From assembly GCA_963678575.2 (NCBI GenBank), contig CAXXHV010000002.1, positions 1,674,001 through 1,738,000 on the forward strand: a stretch of 64,000 bases of DNA, read 5' to 3'. The stretch is from Pleomorphochaeta sp963678575. GTDB lineage: Bacteria > Spirochaetota > Spirochaetia > Sphaerochaetales > Sphaerochaetaceae. Positions 17,811 through 27,826 of the stretch are shown in pieces (the first letter of the stretch is position 1; every line of letters starts with the position of its first letter). The notes beneath the pieces are model-generated. The model was not told where the DNA came from, did no database searches, and was given only the letters and a program-made list of their open reading frames with translations. Made by a program: the position numbers and the translations under genes.

Positions 17811-18212
17811 ATGAAAACAATATTTGAAATGATAATAAACAACGAAATACCGGCAACTAAACTTCATGAAGATGAAATATGTTTAGTTATATTAGATATA
17901 AATCCTATAAATAAAGGTCATGCTTTAGTAATTAATAAAAAACCCTACCCTACATTTTCACAGTGTCCTGCTCAAGAATTATCTCATATGATGGAAATTG
18001 CTAAAAAGGTTGATTCAATTCAAAGAGATAAATTAGGCTGCGATGGAACTAATATTATTATTAATAATTCAAAAGCAGCAAATCAAGAAATTCCACATTT
18101 ACATATACATGTAATTCCGAGATACAAGGATGATGGAGCAAAAATGATTCCAAGACATGAAAAATATGAAGAAGGAGAGATTAATAGAATTGGAGAATTA
18201 TTAACTTTTTAG
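17811..18212 (+). CDS. HIT family protein
   Basis: This is a small histidine-triad nucleotide-binding protein of about 133 residues from the ATG at 17811 (MKTIFEMIINNEIPA), where family homology begins; upstream in-frame ATGs lack a ribosome binding site. The HIT motif HLHIHVIPR is intact, and the N-terminal FEMIINNEIPATKLHEDEICLVILDINPINKGHALVI is typical of HinT-like hydrolases. The EAL gene starts 32 nt downstream and may be cotranscribed. Confidence 0.92.
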   Translation: MKTIFEMIINNEIPATKLHEDEICLVILDINPINKGHALVINKKPYPTFSQCPAQELSHMMEIAKKVDSIQRDKLGCDGTNIIINNSKAANQEIPHLHIHVIPRYKDDGAKMIPRHEKYEEGEINRIGELLTF

Positions 18213-18244
18213 TCTTTATTAATAAATAGGAGCCGCCACTTAAA

Positions 18245-20149
18245 GTGAATAACATATTTTTTTATAACAATTTTGATATAACTGCTATTTTAATTTTAAT
18301 CACAATTAAAATATTAATGTTATCTCAAAGGCAAATCAAAAATCCTACTCAAAAACCATTTTTAATTTATGTAGGATTTAGCATAACTGCGGCATCTTTG
18401 AATATATTATCAATTTATTCTTTAAATAATGATAAGGTGAGCATCCAAACAGCTTATCTTATATGTAATATATTTTACTTTATCTTAGAACTCCAGATTT
18501 TATCTGTTTATCTATTTTATAATCAAAAATTTAACATGAAAAGGAATTATAGAATTTTCTATTTAAGTATTCCTGCAGTTACTGTATTTTTACTATTACT
18601 TAGTAATGCAAAAACTAATATTCTCTATACGATAAATTTAGATAAAAGCTTTACTTATGGACCTCTTTACTTTTTACTCTGGGCAAGTGGTTTATTATAT
18701 ATGGTTGATTCTAGTTCTTTTTTAGCCAAGCAAAAAGAATTATTACAAAGAAGAAAGGTTCATCTTTTAATTTTCTGTGGATTTTTCTTAGTAGTTACTG
18801 CATTAATTCACTATATAATTCCCAAAATTCAAATTCTACAGTTTACAAATTCTATTCTAATATTAATATTATTTATTGAAAATCAGAATCCCTTACTTTC
18901 AGAGGATTTAGCAACAGGTGCTTTGAATAGTGAAACTTTTGACAATTACATCTTAAATCAAGTTGACAATGAAATAAATTTGCTTTTCATTCATATAAAA
19001 AATACAAATATTAGTAATGAATTATCCAAATATTCATTTCTACCTGTAGCTTACTCTAATTTAATAAATAAAATTAAACAAACATTAAATAAATCTATAG
19101 TATTTAGAATTGATAAGGATACTTTTGCTTTAACTTATAAAAACAATGAAGAACGTATGATTGCAATGAATTTTTACATAGATGAATTTATTGAATTAAA
19201 GAAAAACACTCCTGCAGCACAACCACTCAGAATTATTTTTGGGTACACTGCACCATTAGTACAATTTTCAGATAGGAATTCTTTAAAAAATGCAATTCAA
19301 TGGGCTTTAGTAAAAATGCAAAACCCAAACACAAAATTAGATTTATATATAACACCAGATGATGCTATTGCTTTTGCAAGGCATAGGATTATAGATACAG
19401 AAATTCATAAAATCGCTAACAATAAACCTATTGATTTTGATTTACAACCAATTTATAACATCAAAACCAATTCCTTTGATACTGCTGAAGCTTTAGCTAG
19501 AATAAATGTTCCAAGTATCGGCTATGTTCCCTGTTTTGAATTTATTAAAATTTCTGAAGAAAATGGAACAATTATATCTATTGGCAAATCAATGATGGAA
19601 GAAATATGTCATGTTATTAATACAATTAAATTACCATTTGATAATATTTCAATAAATGTCTCAATGATGCATTTTATGGAAAATCATATAGTTAGTGACT
19701 TTATGGAAATTCTTAATAGAAATAATATAGATCCTTCCAAAATAATATTAGAAATTACAGAATCAACAAAAGCTGTGAATTGGGATTTATTAAAATCAAA
19801 TATGTTCGAATTAAAAAAATCAGGATTTAGACTTAGTCTTGATGATTTTGGCACTGGATATTCCTCTTTTGAATCTTTTTTAACACTTCCTTTTGATATA
19901 GTAAAACTTGATAGAAATCTATTATTAGCTTGTGAAAATGATAAGGAAAAAAAGAATGTTCTTAAAACTGTAGTAAAAATGATAAAAGACTTAAATTTTG
20001 AAATTATATTAGAAGGTGTTGAAAACAAAGAACAAGATAACATAGCTAGAGAAATAGGTGTAGATAAAATCCAAGGCTTTTACTATAGCAAACCACTTAA
20101 TACTGATAACTTCTTATCATTTATAAAAGACTTTAATGAAATAAACTAA
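18245..20149 (+). CDS. Membrane-bound EAL-domain protein (c-di-GMP phosphodiesterase) with degenerate GGDEF
   Basis: The 634-residue protein starts at GTG 18245 with AGGAG about 12 nt upstream. About seven hydrophobic segments occupy residues 10-215. A GGDEF-like region follows (FRIDKDTFALTYKNNEERM) that lacks the GGDEF signature. From about residue 395 there is a complete EAL domain: AEALAR, SINVS, ILEITES, SLDDFGTGYSS, VKLDRNLL, ILEGVEN and QGFYYSKP. All metal and catalytic positions look intact, so it should hydrolyse c-di-GMP, with the membrane part as sensor (inference). It converges on an AraC gene 3 nt away. Confidence 0.9.
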   Translation: MNNIFFYNNFDITAILILITIKILMLSQRQIKNPTQKPFLIYVGFSITAASLNILSIYSLNNDKVSIQTAYLICNIFYFILELQILSVYLFYNQKFNMKRNYRIFYLSIPAVTVFLLLLSNAKTNILYTINLDKSFTYGPLYFLLWASGLLYMVDSSSFLAKQKELLQRRKVHLLIFCGFFLVVTALIHYIIPKIQILQFTNSILILILFIENQNPLLSEDLATGALNSETFDNYILNQVDNEINLLFIHIKNTNISNELSKYSFLPVAYSNLINKIKQTLNKSIVFRIDKDTFALTYKNNEERMIAMNFYIDEFIELKKNTPAAQPLRIIFGYTAPLVQFSDRNSLKNAIQWALVKMQNPNTKLDLYITPDDAIAFARHRIIDTEIHKIANNKPIDFDLQPIYNIKTNSFDTAEALARINVPSIGYVPCFEFIKISEENGTIISIGKSMMEEICHVINTIKLPFDNISINVSMMHFMENHIVSDFMEILNRNNIDPSKIILEITESTKAVNWDLLKSNMFELKKSGFRLSLDDFGTGYSSFESFLTLPFDIVKLDRNLLLACENDKEKKNVLKTVVKMIKDLNFEIILEGVENKEQDNIAREIGVDKIQGFYYSKPLNTDNFLSFIKDFNEIN

Positions 20150-20151
20150 AT

Positions 20152-21300
20152 CTATTGTCTTTCTCTGTATTTTTGAGGAGTTTCATTTACATAATTTTTA
20201 AAAAATATATTAAAATTATTTGAATTGGGAATTCCAATTTCTAATGAGATATCATTTATACTTTTATTAGTATACATTAATAGTTTTTTAGCTTTATCTA
20301 TTCTTTTTTTAATTAAATAATCTTTAAAAGATAGGCCTAATTCTTTTTTAAATAATTTTGATAAATATTTTGAACTAATTGCTAAATCTTTACTGATTGT
20401 GTCTAAAGTAATTTTTTGATCTAAATTACATATAATAAAATTTGTAGCTTCTCTAATATAAACATTACTTGTTATTTCATATTTCTCAATTGAATTAATA
20501 ATGTTATCAATCAATAAATATGCTTTATTAATTAGTTGAGAAATATCTTGTGCTTTTTCAATTTCACTAATTATTAAATAGGAATAATCTATATCTGTTT
20601 TATAATTAACATTATCTTCATTTAAATAATACATTATTTGAGATAAACTATAGATTAAAATATTTTTTTGAAGCCTAAAAGTGCCTAATTTTGCTACAAC
20701 CTCACTCTCATAATCTTCAACTAGTTCATCAAATAAATCTTCTTGAAGTAGGCTATTTATATAGTTATAAAGAAATTTTTTATTTTTTTCTTTTATACTA
20801 ATTGATAAGACATTATATAATTGATATTGATTGTTATAAGTATAATTAGGTTGATCTTCAAAATTAAATATTTTCTCTTCACTAAAAAAATACTTCTCTC
20901 CTCTATAATATTTATAACTTTCATCAACAAATCGAGGAACATGAGAATATAAATCAAAGCCAGTTACAACATAATAAAACAACCTTGATACAGATGCAAT
21001 TTCATTATAAGAAATAAAAGTTGGATCATTGAGATTTTTAAAATCAATTTCTAAAGGTCCTAGAAAATGGATAATCGAAGTCTCTTTGACTAAAATATAA
21101 AATAAATCTTCTTTTAAAGCTATTACAATATCTGTTGATAATTTTTCAAATAATAATCTTTTGGAGTAATATAAATGATCTGCTAAATTAACGATATTTG
21201 TAAAATTATCTTTAGTAATACATTCTCCATTTTCTTTGAATTTTAAATAATAAGCATTTGTAATTTTACAAAGTAAATCTATCTCTTTCTGACTTCTCAT
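20152..21300 (-). CDS. AraC family regulator (paralogue A of a head-to-head pair)
   Basis: A C-terminal two-HTH AraC domain is clear: IREATNFIICNLDQKITLDTISKDLAISSKYLSKLFKKELGLSFKDYL, ending NFNIFFKNYVNETPQKYRERQ. The roughly 280-residue N-terminal part has no recognised domain but aligns by eye with the neighbouring divergent regulator (for example GPLEIDF, FRLQKN, QLI then YLLIDNI). Start ATG 21300 (MRSQKEIDLL) is preferred; an extension to 21384 would run into the neighbour's start region. The ligand is unknown. Confidence 0.85.
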   Translation of the reverse strand: MRSQKEIDLLCKITNAYYLKFKENGECITKDNFTNIVNLADHLYYSKRLLFEKLSTDIVIALKEDLFYILVKETSIIHFLGPLEIDFKNLNDPTFISYNEIASVSRLFYYVVTGFDLYSHVPRFVDESYKYYRGEKYFFSEEKIFNFEDQPNYTYNNQYQLYNVLSISIKEKNKKFLYNYINSLLQEDLFDELVEDYESEVVAKLGTFRLQKNILIYSLSQIMYYLNEDNVNYKTDIDYSYLIISEIEKAQDISQLINKAYLLIDNIINSIEKYEITSNVYIREATNFIICNLDQKITLDTISKDLAISSKYLSKLFKKELGLSFKDYLIKKRIDKAKKLLMYTNKSINDISLEIGIPNSNNFNIFFKNYVNETPQKYRERQ

Positions 21301-21371
21301 ATTTATATTATAATACAATAAACTAAAATAATAAAAGTAATTATATTGAATTAAAGAGAGAGAGGATAAAT

Positions 21372-22388
21372 GTGCAAAATACACAATTAATAACTGACTT
21401 ATGCATAATTAATAATATAAATTATATTGTTATTGACAACAGCACCAATATCCCTTTATTAAATTTCGATTCAAAGTTATTAGATTGTTTAGAATTTAAA
21501 AAAAGTTTATTTAAAATAATTTCTAATGAGTATCAATATATAATAATTAAGAATGATAAAAAATATATATTAGGCCCTTTTGAAAAAGATACCATCTTAA
21601 TTAATGACTGTGCTAAACTTTTTTATTATTTAATAAATAGGAAAACTTATACTAAAAAAACTATTGAGACTCTACATGAAAACATAAATATCATATTCAA
21701 TGAAGCAAATATTCAAAAAGAAAAAACTATATCATTTGATATAAATATTATGGAATTTCTTGAAGAAAGTATTAAAACTGGTGACATTGAAACCCTAAAA
21801 CTATTTATTAAAATTATGTTTGTTTCACTGGGAAAGGGAAATATCGAAATAGATTCTTTTCGATTACAGAAAAATTTAATTATTTATATATTCAGTTATA
21901 TTTTTAACACTTTAGAAAAAAATAAAATTGATCCTGATTTCAATATTTTTTTAACAAGTATTATTACTAGTGAGTTTGAATTTTGTGATAATAGTTCTCA
22001 ACTTTTATTCAAAACTTATCAATTGATTGATAAAATTAATGATAGTTTCAATTTTACAAATAAAAAAAGTACTCAAAAAATTAGGGAAGCTAAATACTAT
22101 ATAAATAATAATTTAGAAAAAAAATTAACATTAGAAAAGGTTGCTAAAGAAATGGGCATTAGTGCTAAATATCTTTCAACATTATTTTTTGAAATATCGA
22201 ACACTACTTTTAAAGAATACGTAAATAGACAAAGAATTGATAAAGCAAGAAATTTACTATCCTATAGCGATAAATCAATTAGTGAAATTTCAATGCTTGT
22301 AGGTATAAAAAGCCCCAATAATTTTATCAGTTTTTTCAAAAAATATACCCACACCACTCCAAACAACTTTAGAGAACAACTTGAATAA
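21372..22388 (+). CDS. AraC family regulator (paralogue B of a head-to-head pair)
   Basis: This 338-residue protein starts at GTG 21372 with AGAGAGGA upstream. The C-terminus is an AraC HTH domain (IREAKYYINNNLEKKLTLEKVAKEMGISAKYLSTLFFE, ending NFISFFKKYTHTTPNNFREQLE). The N-terminal half shares landmarks with the divergent neighbour: ILGPFEKDT, DSFRLQKNLIIY, SQLLFKTYQLIDKI. The two probably arose by duplication. About 70 bp lies between the two starts, so they share an operator region. Confidence 0.87.
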   Translation: MQNTQLITDLCIINNINYIVIDNSTNIPLLNFDSKLLDCLEFKKSLFKIISNEYQYIIIKNDKKYILGPFEKDTILINDCAKLFYYLINRKTYTKKTIETLHENINIIFNEANIQKEKTISFDINIMEFLEESIKTGDIETLKLFIKIMFVSLGKGNIEIDSFRLQKNLIIYIFSYIFNTLEKNKIDPDFNIFLTSIITSEFEFCDNSSQLLFKTYQLIDKINDSFNFTNKKSTQKIREAKYYINNNLEKKLTLEKVAKEMGISAKYLSTLFFEISNTTFKEYVNRQRIDKARNLLSYSDKSISEISMLVGIKSPNNFISFFKKYTHTTPNNFREQLE

Positions 22389-22420
22389 ACCATTAACATT
22401 TGCTCTAACTAATCAAGAAT

Positions 22421-22454
22421 AAAAAAACGGATTGAACCTTAATCCAATCCGTTT
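22421..22454 (-). terminator. Terminator of pheS-pheT
   Basis: The stem AAACGGATTG/CAATCCGTTT (22425-22434 and 22445-22454), read on the minus strand, ends in a run of T residues. It also sits past the end of the plus-strand AraC gene, which may use it weakly. Confidence 0.88.
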
Positions 22455-22476
22455 ATATATTATTTTATAACTTATA

Positions 22477-24171
22477 TTATAGACTTAAAATAGTATCTAA
22501 ATCAATTTCACAAACTACTGTTGGCATTGAGCAACCCCAATTTTCTAATACTTGAGGGTGTACTTCACCAAAAACTCCAATTTGTTTTCCATTAAATACT
22601 AGCTTTGCACATCTTCCGGCAATAAATCTATTATCATTTTCAAGAATTTCATTATTATATTCTATTCTTAAAAAATATAATAAAGTACTAATCATTGATG
22701 ATATTTCATTAAAGCCCATTAGAGAATCTGCAGACATAAATCCAAGTGAATTTCTTGTTACAGTTCCACTATTATCTCTGTCATCTAAATATGCTATTTT
22801 ACCTACTTCAAATATTTTATGAGGATAAGGAGCTCTTGCACTAATACTTTCACTCTCTAATAAACTAGGAATTACAGAAGGTCTAACAAATTCATAATTT
22901 TCACTCATAGGATTTTCAATTTGAATATAATCTTTACCATCAACGCACATATTATCAATATATTCTTTTTTAGAACCTAAATAATTGTACATCATTTCTT
23001 GGAAACCCAAGCCAACCATAATATCTTTAACTTTTCTTCCTAATTCTTCTGCTTGACTTAATCTACCCATTGTGAAAGAAGAAGGCATTTCAGGAGTAAA
23101 ATTATTTAAACCATATCCAATAATTACATCTTCAACAACATCTGCTGCATGTAAAAAATCATCTCTATACTCTGGCACAGTTACATAAATATCAGTTTCA
23201 TCAGAAATTGCAAAAACACCCATCTTCTTTAAAGCAGCAATAATTTCTTCACTTGAAAAATCCATTCCTGTTGTTTTTCTAACTTCTTTAATAGAACATT
23301 TAACAGGTTCTTGATAATAGTAAGGAACAGTAATTTCTGTACCAAACTCGGTTTCAGTATCAAATTTCACTTTTACAGGTAAAATATCAAATCCCATATC
23401 TGCCATATCACAAGCCATTATTGAAGCAGCGAGAAGTAAATTCTTTAAAATAGGACCACTCATTTCAACAAATAATTCACTATCGCCTACTTGAACAGCA
23501 CCAACAGTTGAGCTATTGATTACAGGAGGCATTGAAAGAGTATTATTATCATCATCAACTAAATATGGATAAACTTCTTCACTTTCAATAATTGGACCGT
23601 ATTCAATTCCTTTTGGATGCTTTTTAAGAATCTCTCTTAAAGAAAGCTCTTCTTCAAGACCTAAAGGAACAAATGAGGTTTTATCAGGATCAGCACTAGT
23701 ATAATGAACGGGATATGTAATTAAATCACTTCTATAAATTCCCATTGCAATGGTTTTTCTTTTTCTACCAAAGTTAAAACAAAGTTTTTCTTGACTTTGA
23801 ATTAATGATAATAAATCATCGTCACTTACAACATGATTTTTTACAGCAAAACCTAATGAATATTGTCTATAAGAAGGAGCATTTTCTACATACATCTCTC
23901 TTCCTTCATTATCAAAAGATTCTTCTTTGGTTGAAAAGAAATCATATAATGGAGCTTCTACATTCTGATAAGAATTTAATAAACGAGAGATACCAGCAGC
24001 TGACCATAAATCAGGACGGTTTGTATCATTTAATTCAATTTTAATAATATCTTGATCATGACCATCTAATTCTGCTTTTGCAACAGGGAATATATCTTCT
24101 AATTCTTGATCACTATATTTTCTACCTAATAGAGAAAATAAAGCTTTTTCAGTAGTTTCAATTTTTGGCAT
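22477..24171 (-). CDS. pheT: Phenylalanyl-tRNA synthetase beta subunit, archaeal/eukaryotic type
   Basis: This 564-residue subunit is much shorter than the usual bacterial PheT (about 800) and lacks an N-terminal tRNA-binding (EMAP) domain. It begins MPKIETTEKALFSLLGRKYSDQELE, followed by ELDGHDQDIIKIELNDTNRPDLWSAAGISRLL, a layout of archaeal/eukaryal PheT that is known also in spirochaetes. It overlaps the last base of pheS, so the subunits are coupled. Confidence 0.95.
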   Translation of the reverse strand: MPKIETTEKALFSLLGRKYSDQELEDIFPVAKAELDGHDQDIIKIELNDTNRPDLWSAAGISRLLNSYQNVEAPLYDFFSTKEESFDNEGREMYVENAPSYRQYSLGFAVKNHVVSDDDLLSLIQSQEKLCFNFGRKRKTIAMGIYRSDLITYPVHYTSADPDKTSFVPLGLEEELSLREILKKHPKGIEYGPIIESEEVYPYLVDDDNNTLSMPPVINSSTVGAVQVGDSELFVEMSGPILKNLLLAASIMACDMADMGFDILPVKVKFDTETEFGTEITVPYYYQEPVKCSIKEVRKTTGMDFSSEEIIAALKKMGVFAISDETDIYVTVPEYRDDFLHAADVVEDVIIGYGLNNFTPEMPSSFTMGRLSQAEELGRKVKDIMVGLGFQEMMYNYLGSKKEYIDNMCVDGKDYIQIENPMSENYEFVRPSVIPSLLESESISARAPYPHKIFEVGKIAYLDDRDNSGTVTRNSLGFMSADSLMGFNEISSMISTLLYFLRIEYNNEILENDNRFIAGRCAKLVFNGKQIGVFGEVHPQVLENWGCSMPTVVCEIDLDTILSL

Positions 24172-25709
24172 TAATTTCCCCTCCTTGTTCTAACACTATC
24201 AATATCAGGTGTAAATAATTCTCTTAAATCATTTAAACCCAAATGCATCAAAGCCATTCTATCAATTCCTAAACCCCAGGCTAAAACAGGAACATCAATT
24301 CCTAAAGGCTTAGTTACTTCAGGACGGAAAATACCACTTCCACCTAATTCGAACCAACCTAATACAGGGTGTTTGATATGTACTTCAATTGAAGGTTCTG
24401 TAAATGGAAAATAACCTGGAACATATTTAACTTCTTCAGCTCCTGCAATTTCTTCAGCAAATAATTTTAATAAACCCAATAAAGTTTTTAAATTAACATC
24501 ATCACCTAATACAATACCTTCTGTTTGATAGAAATCTGCTCCATGAGTTGCATCTACTTGGTCATATCTAAAACAACGAGCAACACCAAAATATTTTCCT
24601 GGTATTTTTGCATTTGGAAGTTGTCTTGCAGAAAGAACAGTACCTTGAGATCTCATTATTTGTCTTCTTGTAAAATCATGATCAAACTTATAACCCCAAC
24701 CACGAGATCCTGTGTTTCCACCATCTGTATGTGCCTGAGCAACATTACTTAACCAAGGGTCTTCAATTTTTTTACAATGAGATGGATTTTTTAAGTAATA
24801 AACATCATGAATGTCTCTAGCACTATGGAATTGAGGCATAAACAAAGCATCACCATTCCAGAATTCATTTTCTACTAAAGAACCATCAAACTCTTCAAAG
24901 CCTAATGAAGATAATTTATCTTTTACCCATTGTAAGTAATTACCATAGGGATTATGTCTACCTGGAATTAATTTAGAAGTAGGTCCATTTATACCATAAG
25001 GTCGGAAAGTACCTGTTTTCCAACTTCCTGTTGCTAGCATTTTTGCACTAACATTACCTAACTCTTCCCCAGTAATATTTGCAGCAAAAATAGCTTCTCT
25101 AGCTTGATTACCTTCTTCAGTCAAACCAAAAACTACATCTTCTCTTTCAATCATTTTAAAAGCAGAATTTGAAGCACCTCTTTTCTTAGAGATTTTTTGC
25201 ATAACTTTCTTTTCTTCAGAAGTCAATGAAGATTCTTCAATAGCACCCTTTGTGCCTCGATCAATTAATTTTATAATTAATTTTTCATCACTTGGAATAT
25301 CATCTGCTATGACAATTGCTTTTTTATCTTCGTTCATTTTTGTTACTTTTGCTTTGGAAAGAGATCCAAAAGCAGAACCAACATCACTATTTGCTAAATT
25401 AAGATTTTTTGCAATTTCTGGTAAAGTTGCTGCTCCATTATCTTTTAAAAATGTAAAGATTCTAAAGGCAGGAATACCATCTTTTTGTTGTTGTTGTCCC
25501 AACTCAGTTAGTTCAAAAAGAGTACGAACTGTACGACTCTTTTCCTCTAAAAAGCCTTTATTACATAACCAACTAAATGATTGGTTACATTGCCCCACAT
25601 TATAATCCAACTCACTTATTAGTCTTTCAGAAGTGATTTGTTCACCCACTTTTACGTGACGAAGCAAGCGGACTTCTAAGGGATGCAAATTCTTTACATC
25701 AATGTCCAT
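24171..25709 (-). CDS. pheS: Phenylalanyl-tRNA synthetase alpha subunit, archaeal/eukaryotic type
   Basis: From the ATG at 25709 (AGGAG eight bases upstream) it has 512 residues, longer than the usual bacterial PheS (about 340). The first 220 residues are winged-helix repeats (LHPLEVRLLRHVKVGEQITSERL, then AFRIFTFLKDNGAATLPEIAKNL) seen in archaeal and eukaryotic PheS. The class II catalytic core follows, with FHSARDIHDVYYL, FRYDQVDATHGADFYQTEG, and GSGIFRPEV then LAWGLGIDRMAL. It forms an operon with pheT. Confidence 0.95.
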   Translation of the reverse strand: MDIDVKNLHPLEVRLLRHVKVGEQITSERLISELDYNVGQCNQSFSWLCNKGFLEEKSRTVRTLFELTELGQQQQKDGIPAFRIFTFLKDNGAATLPEIAKNLNLANSDVGSAFGSLSKAKVTKMNEDKKAIVIADDIPSDEKLIIKLIDRGTKGAIEESSLTSEEKKVMQKISKKRGASNSAFKMIEREDVVFGLTEEGNQAREAIFAANITGEELGNVSAKMLATGSWKTGTFRPYGINGPTSKLIPGRHNPYGNYLQWVKDKLSSLGFEEFDGSLVENEFWNGDALFMPQFHSARDIHDVYYLKNPSHCKKIEDPWLSNVAQAHTDGGNTGSRGWGYKFDHDFTRRQIMRSQGTVLSARQLPNAKIPGKYFGVARCFRYDQVDATHGADFYQTEGIVLGDDVNLKTLLGLLKLFAEEIAGAEEVKYVPGYFPFTEPSIEVHIKHPVLGWFELGGSGIFRPEVTKPLGIDVPVLAWGLGIDRMALMHLGLNDLRELFTPDIDSVRTRRGN

Positions 25710-25840
25710 ATTTGTTTCTCCTAGATTTAATTGCATAAAAAGCAATTAATTTTCAATTTATCTTATTAAACATAAGCAAAAATGAAAAGGTCAAAATCTA
25801 TTAAATCTTAAGAATATCAATATAGAAATAAAAAAAAGTA

Positions 25841-27826
25841 CTAAAGGTTTAAAAGTTTTTTTGCCTTATTAAAAATATCACTCTCATTTGGGACAACAAA
25901 TTTTTCTAATTCAGGACTAAATGGAATTGGAAGATCTTTTCCACAAATACGAATAATAGGTTTTTCTAATAAGGAAAAGACTTCTTCATCTTCACAAATT
26001 GTAGATACAATTTCAGCTCCAAATCCACTAGATAGAGGAGCTTCATGTACAATAATTGCTTTATGTGTTTTTTTTACTGATTTTAAAATTGTTTTTTTAT
26101 CTAAAGGAGATAAAGTATTCAAATCGACTATTTCAATTAGATTTTCATCTAAATTAGCTGCTTTAAATAACTCCACTATTTTAAGACAAACATTAGTACT
26201 GTATCCATAAGAAATTAGAGATAAAGAAGTACCTTCTTTTATAATAGAAGCCTTACCTATTTCAAAAACATCACTTTCATCACCTACTTCACCTTCAATT
26301 TGATAAAGCAGTTTATGCTCTAAAAATACAACAGGATTATTATCTCTAATTGACGCTTTGAGTAAAGCCTTTGCTTTACGAGGAGAAGAAGGAGCAACTA
26401 CTTTCAATCCTGATATATTTGTAAACATAGATTCAAGAGATTGAGAATGCTGCGCTCCATGACCAGTTCCACAACCCATTGGTAAACGAAATACAACAGG
26501 ACAATTAAATTGACCAGCACTCATAAATCTAATTTTACTTGCATGATTTATTAGAGCATCACTAATTAAAGTAGAAAAATCCCCATACATAATTTCAACA
26601 ACACTTCTTATTCCTAAAAGTGAAGCCCCAACTGCTAAATTAGCAAAACCTTCTTCACTAACAGGGGTTTCAAATAATTGATTAGGTATATGAGAATATA
26701 AATCACCTGTTACTTTAAAACAGCCACCATAAAGGCCAATATCTTCACCTAAAACAACTACATTTGAATCTCTTTGACTCTCTTCTAAAAGAGCTTCTCT
26801 AATTGCTTCTCTACCTAAAGCTCTATGAAAATTTGTTGATTCATTAGTTTCTATTTTTGTTTCATCAAAAACAAAAGAATTAAGGCTATCAACACTTAAG
26901 AAATCATCTTTAACAGCTTCTGCCTTGTTTAGTTCTTCAAGCACTAATTTTTCACAAGCTTTATTTAAAATATCTAGTTCTTCTTTTGTTGCTATTTTAT
27001 TATCAATTAATTTTTTTGTAAAATTTTTAATTGGACATCTTGATAACCAATATGATTCTTCTTCTCTTGTTCTATATACACAAGGATCTGATTTAGAATG
27101 TCCATTATATCTGTAAGTTTTACATTCAATTAAAAATGGTTTATTTTCTTCAATTATATATTTTCTAGCATGATAAATAGCATTATATACTTGCTCAAAA
27201 TCATTACCATCAACACTAATAGCTTTGATGTTAAATACTTTTGCTCTATCAATTAGATTATTACCAGCAACCATTTGTTTTACACTTGAACTCATACCAT
27301 ATCCATTATTCTCAAGTAAGTACAACAGTGGCAAATCCCAAATTGATGAAATATTCATTATTTCATGAACAACTCCACGACTAGTTGCGCCATCACCTAA
27401 TAAAGCAACGGCAATGTTTTCTTGTTTTTTTTGTTTTAGAGCAAAAGATAAACCAGCAGCTAATGCTACCCCGCTAGCTACAACAGCAGAAGAGCCTGGA
27501 TTAAAATTAGTTTTATCACTCATATGCATACTTCCACCAAGGCCTTTACTTAAGCCGTGGCTTGAGCCAAACATTTCACTAAACATTTTATATAATGAAC
27601 TGCCTGTTGCAATTGTATATCCATGACATCTATGAGTTGGTACAACCCAATCCCCTTCTTTTAAATTAAGGGCTAGAGCTGCTTGAGGTGCTTCTTGCCC
27701 TATATTTAGGTGCGTTGTACCATGCATTATATTTTTTTGAAAAAGAGATGAAATTTGTTGTTCAAAATAACGAGAATTAAGCATTATTTCTAATGCCTTC
27801 ATTGCTTTCTTTTTAGATAGCTGCAT
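25841..27826 (-). CDS. Fused E1 alpha-beta subunit of a 2-oxoacid (pyruvate/acetoin-type) dehydrogenase
   Basis: The 661-residue protein joins E1 alpha and beta in one chain. The alpha part has the thiamine diphosphate motif GDG(144-146)-x26-NN(173-174) and HRCHGYTIATG. The beta part starts near residue 330 (FHRALGREAIREALLEESQRDSNVVVLGEDIGLYGG) and includes VSEEGFANLAVGAS and MGCGTGHGAQHSQSLE. Enzymes of this class decarboxylate pyruvate, acetoin or branched-chain oxoacids and hand the acyl group to a lipoyl E2. No E2 or E3 gene is in the window, which leaves the substrate open. AAGGGGAA precedes the ATG. Confidence 0.9.
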   Translation of the reverse strand: MQLSKKKAMKALEIMLNSRYFEQQISSLFQKNIMHGTTHLNIGQEAPQAALALNLKEGDWVVPTHRCHGYTIATGSSLYKMFSEMFGSSHGLSKGLGGSMHMSDKTNFNPGSSAVVASGVALAAGLSFALKQKKQENIAVALLGDGATSRGVVHEIMNISSIWDLPLLYLLENNGYGMSSSVKQMVAGNNLIDRAKVFNIKAISVDGNDFEQVYNAIYHARKYIIEENKPFLIECKTYRYNGHSKSDPCVYRTREEESYWLSRCPIKNFTKKLIDNKIATKEELDILNKACEKLVLEELNKAEAVKDDFLSVDSLNSFVFDETKIETNESTNFHRALGREAIREALLEESQRDSNVVVLGEDIGLYGGCFKVTGDLYSHIPNQLFETPVSEEGFANLAVGASLLGIRSVVEIMYGDFSTLISDALINHASKIRFMSAGQFNCPVVFRLPMGCGTGHGAQHSQSLESMFTNISGLKVVAPSSPRKAKALLKASIRDNNPVVFLEHKLLYQIEGEVGDESDVFEIGKASIIKEGTSLSLISYGYSTNVCLKIVELFKAANLDENLIEIVDLNTLSPLDKKTILKSVKKTHKAIIVHEAPLSSGFGAEIVSTICEDEEVFSLLEKPIIRICGKDLPIPFSPELEKFVVPNESDIFNKAKKLLNL

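Noticed and set aside
25252..25605. Long plus-strand frame opposite pheS
   Set aside because: It is a shadow of the pheS reading frame on the other strand, with no ribosome binding site.
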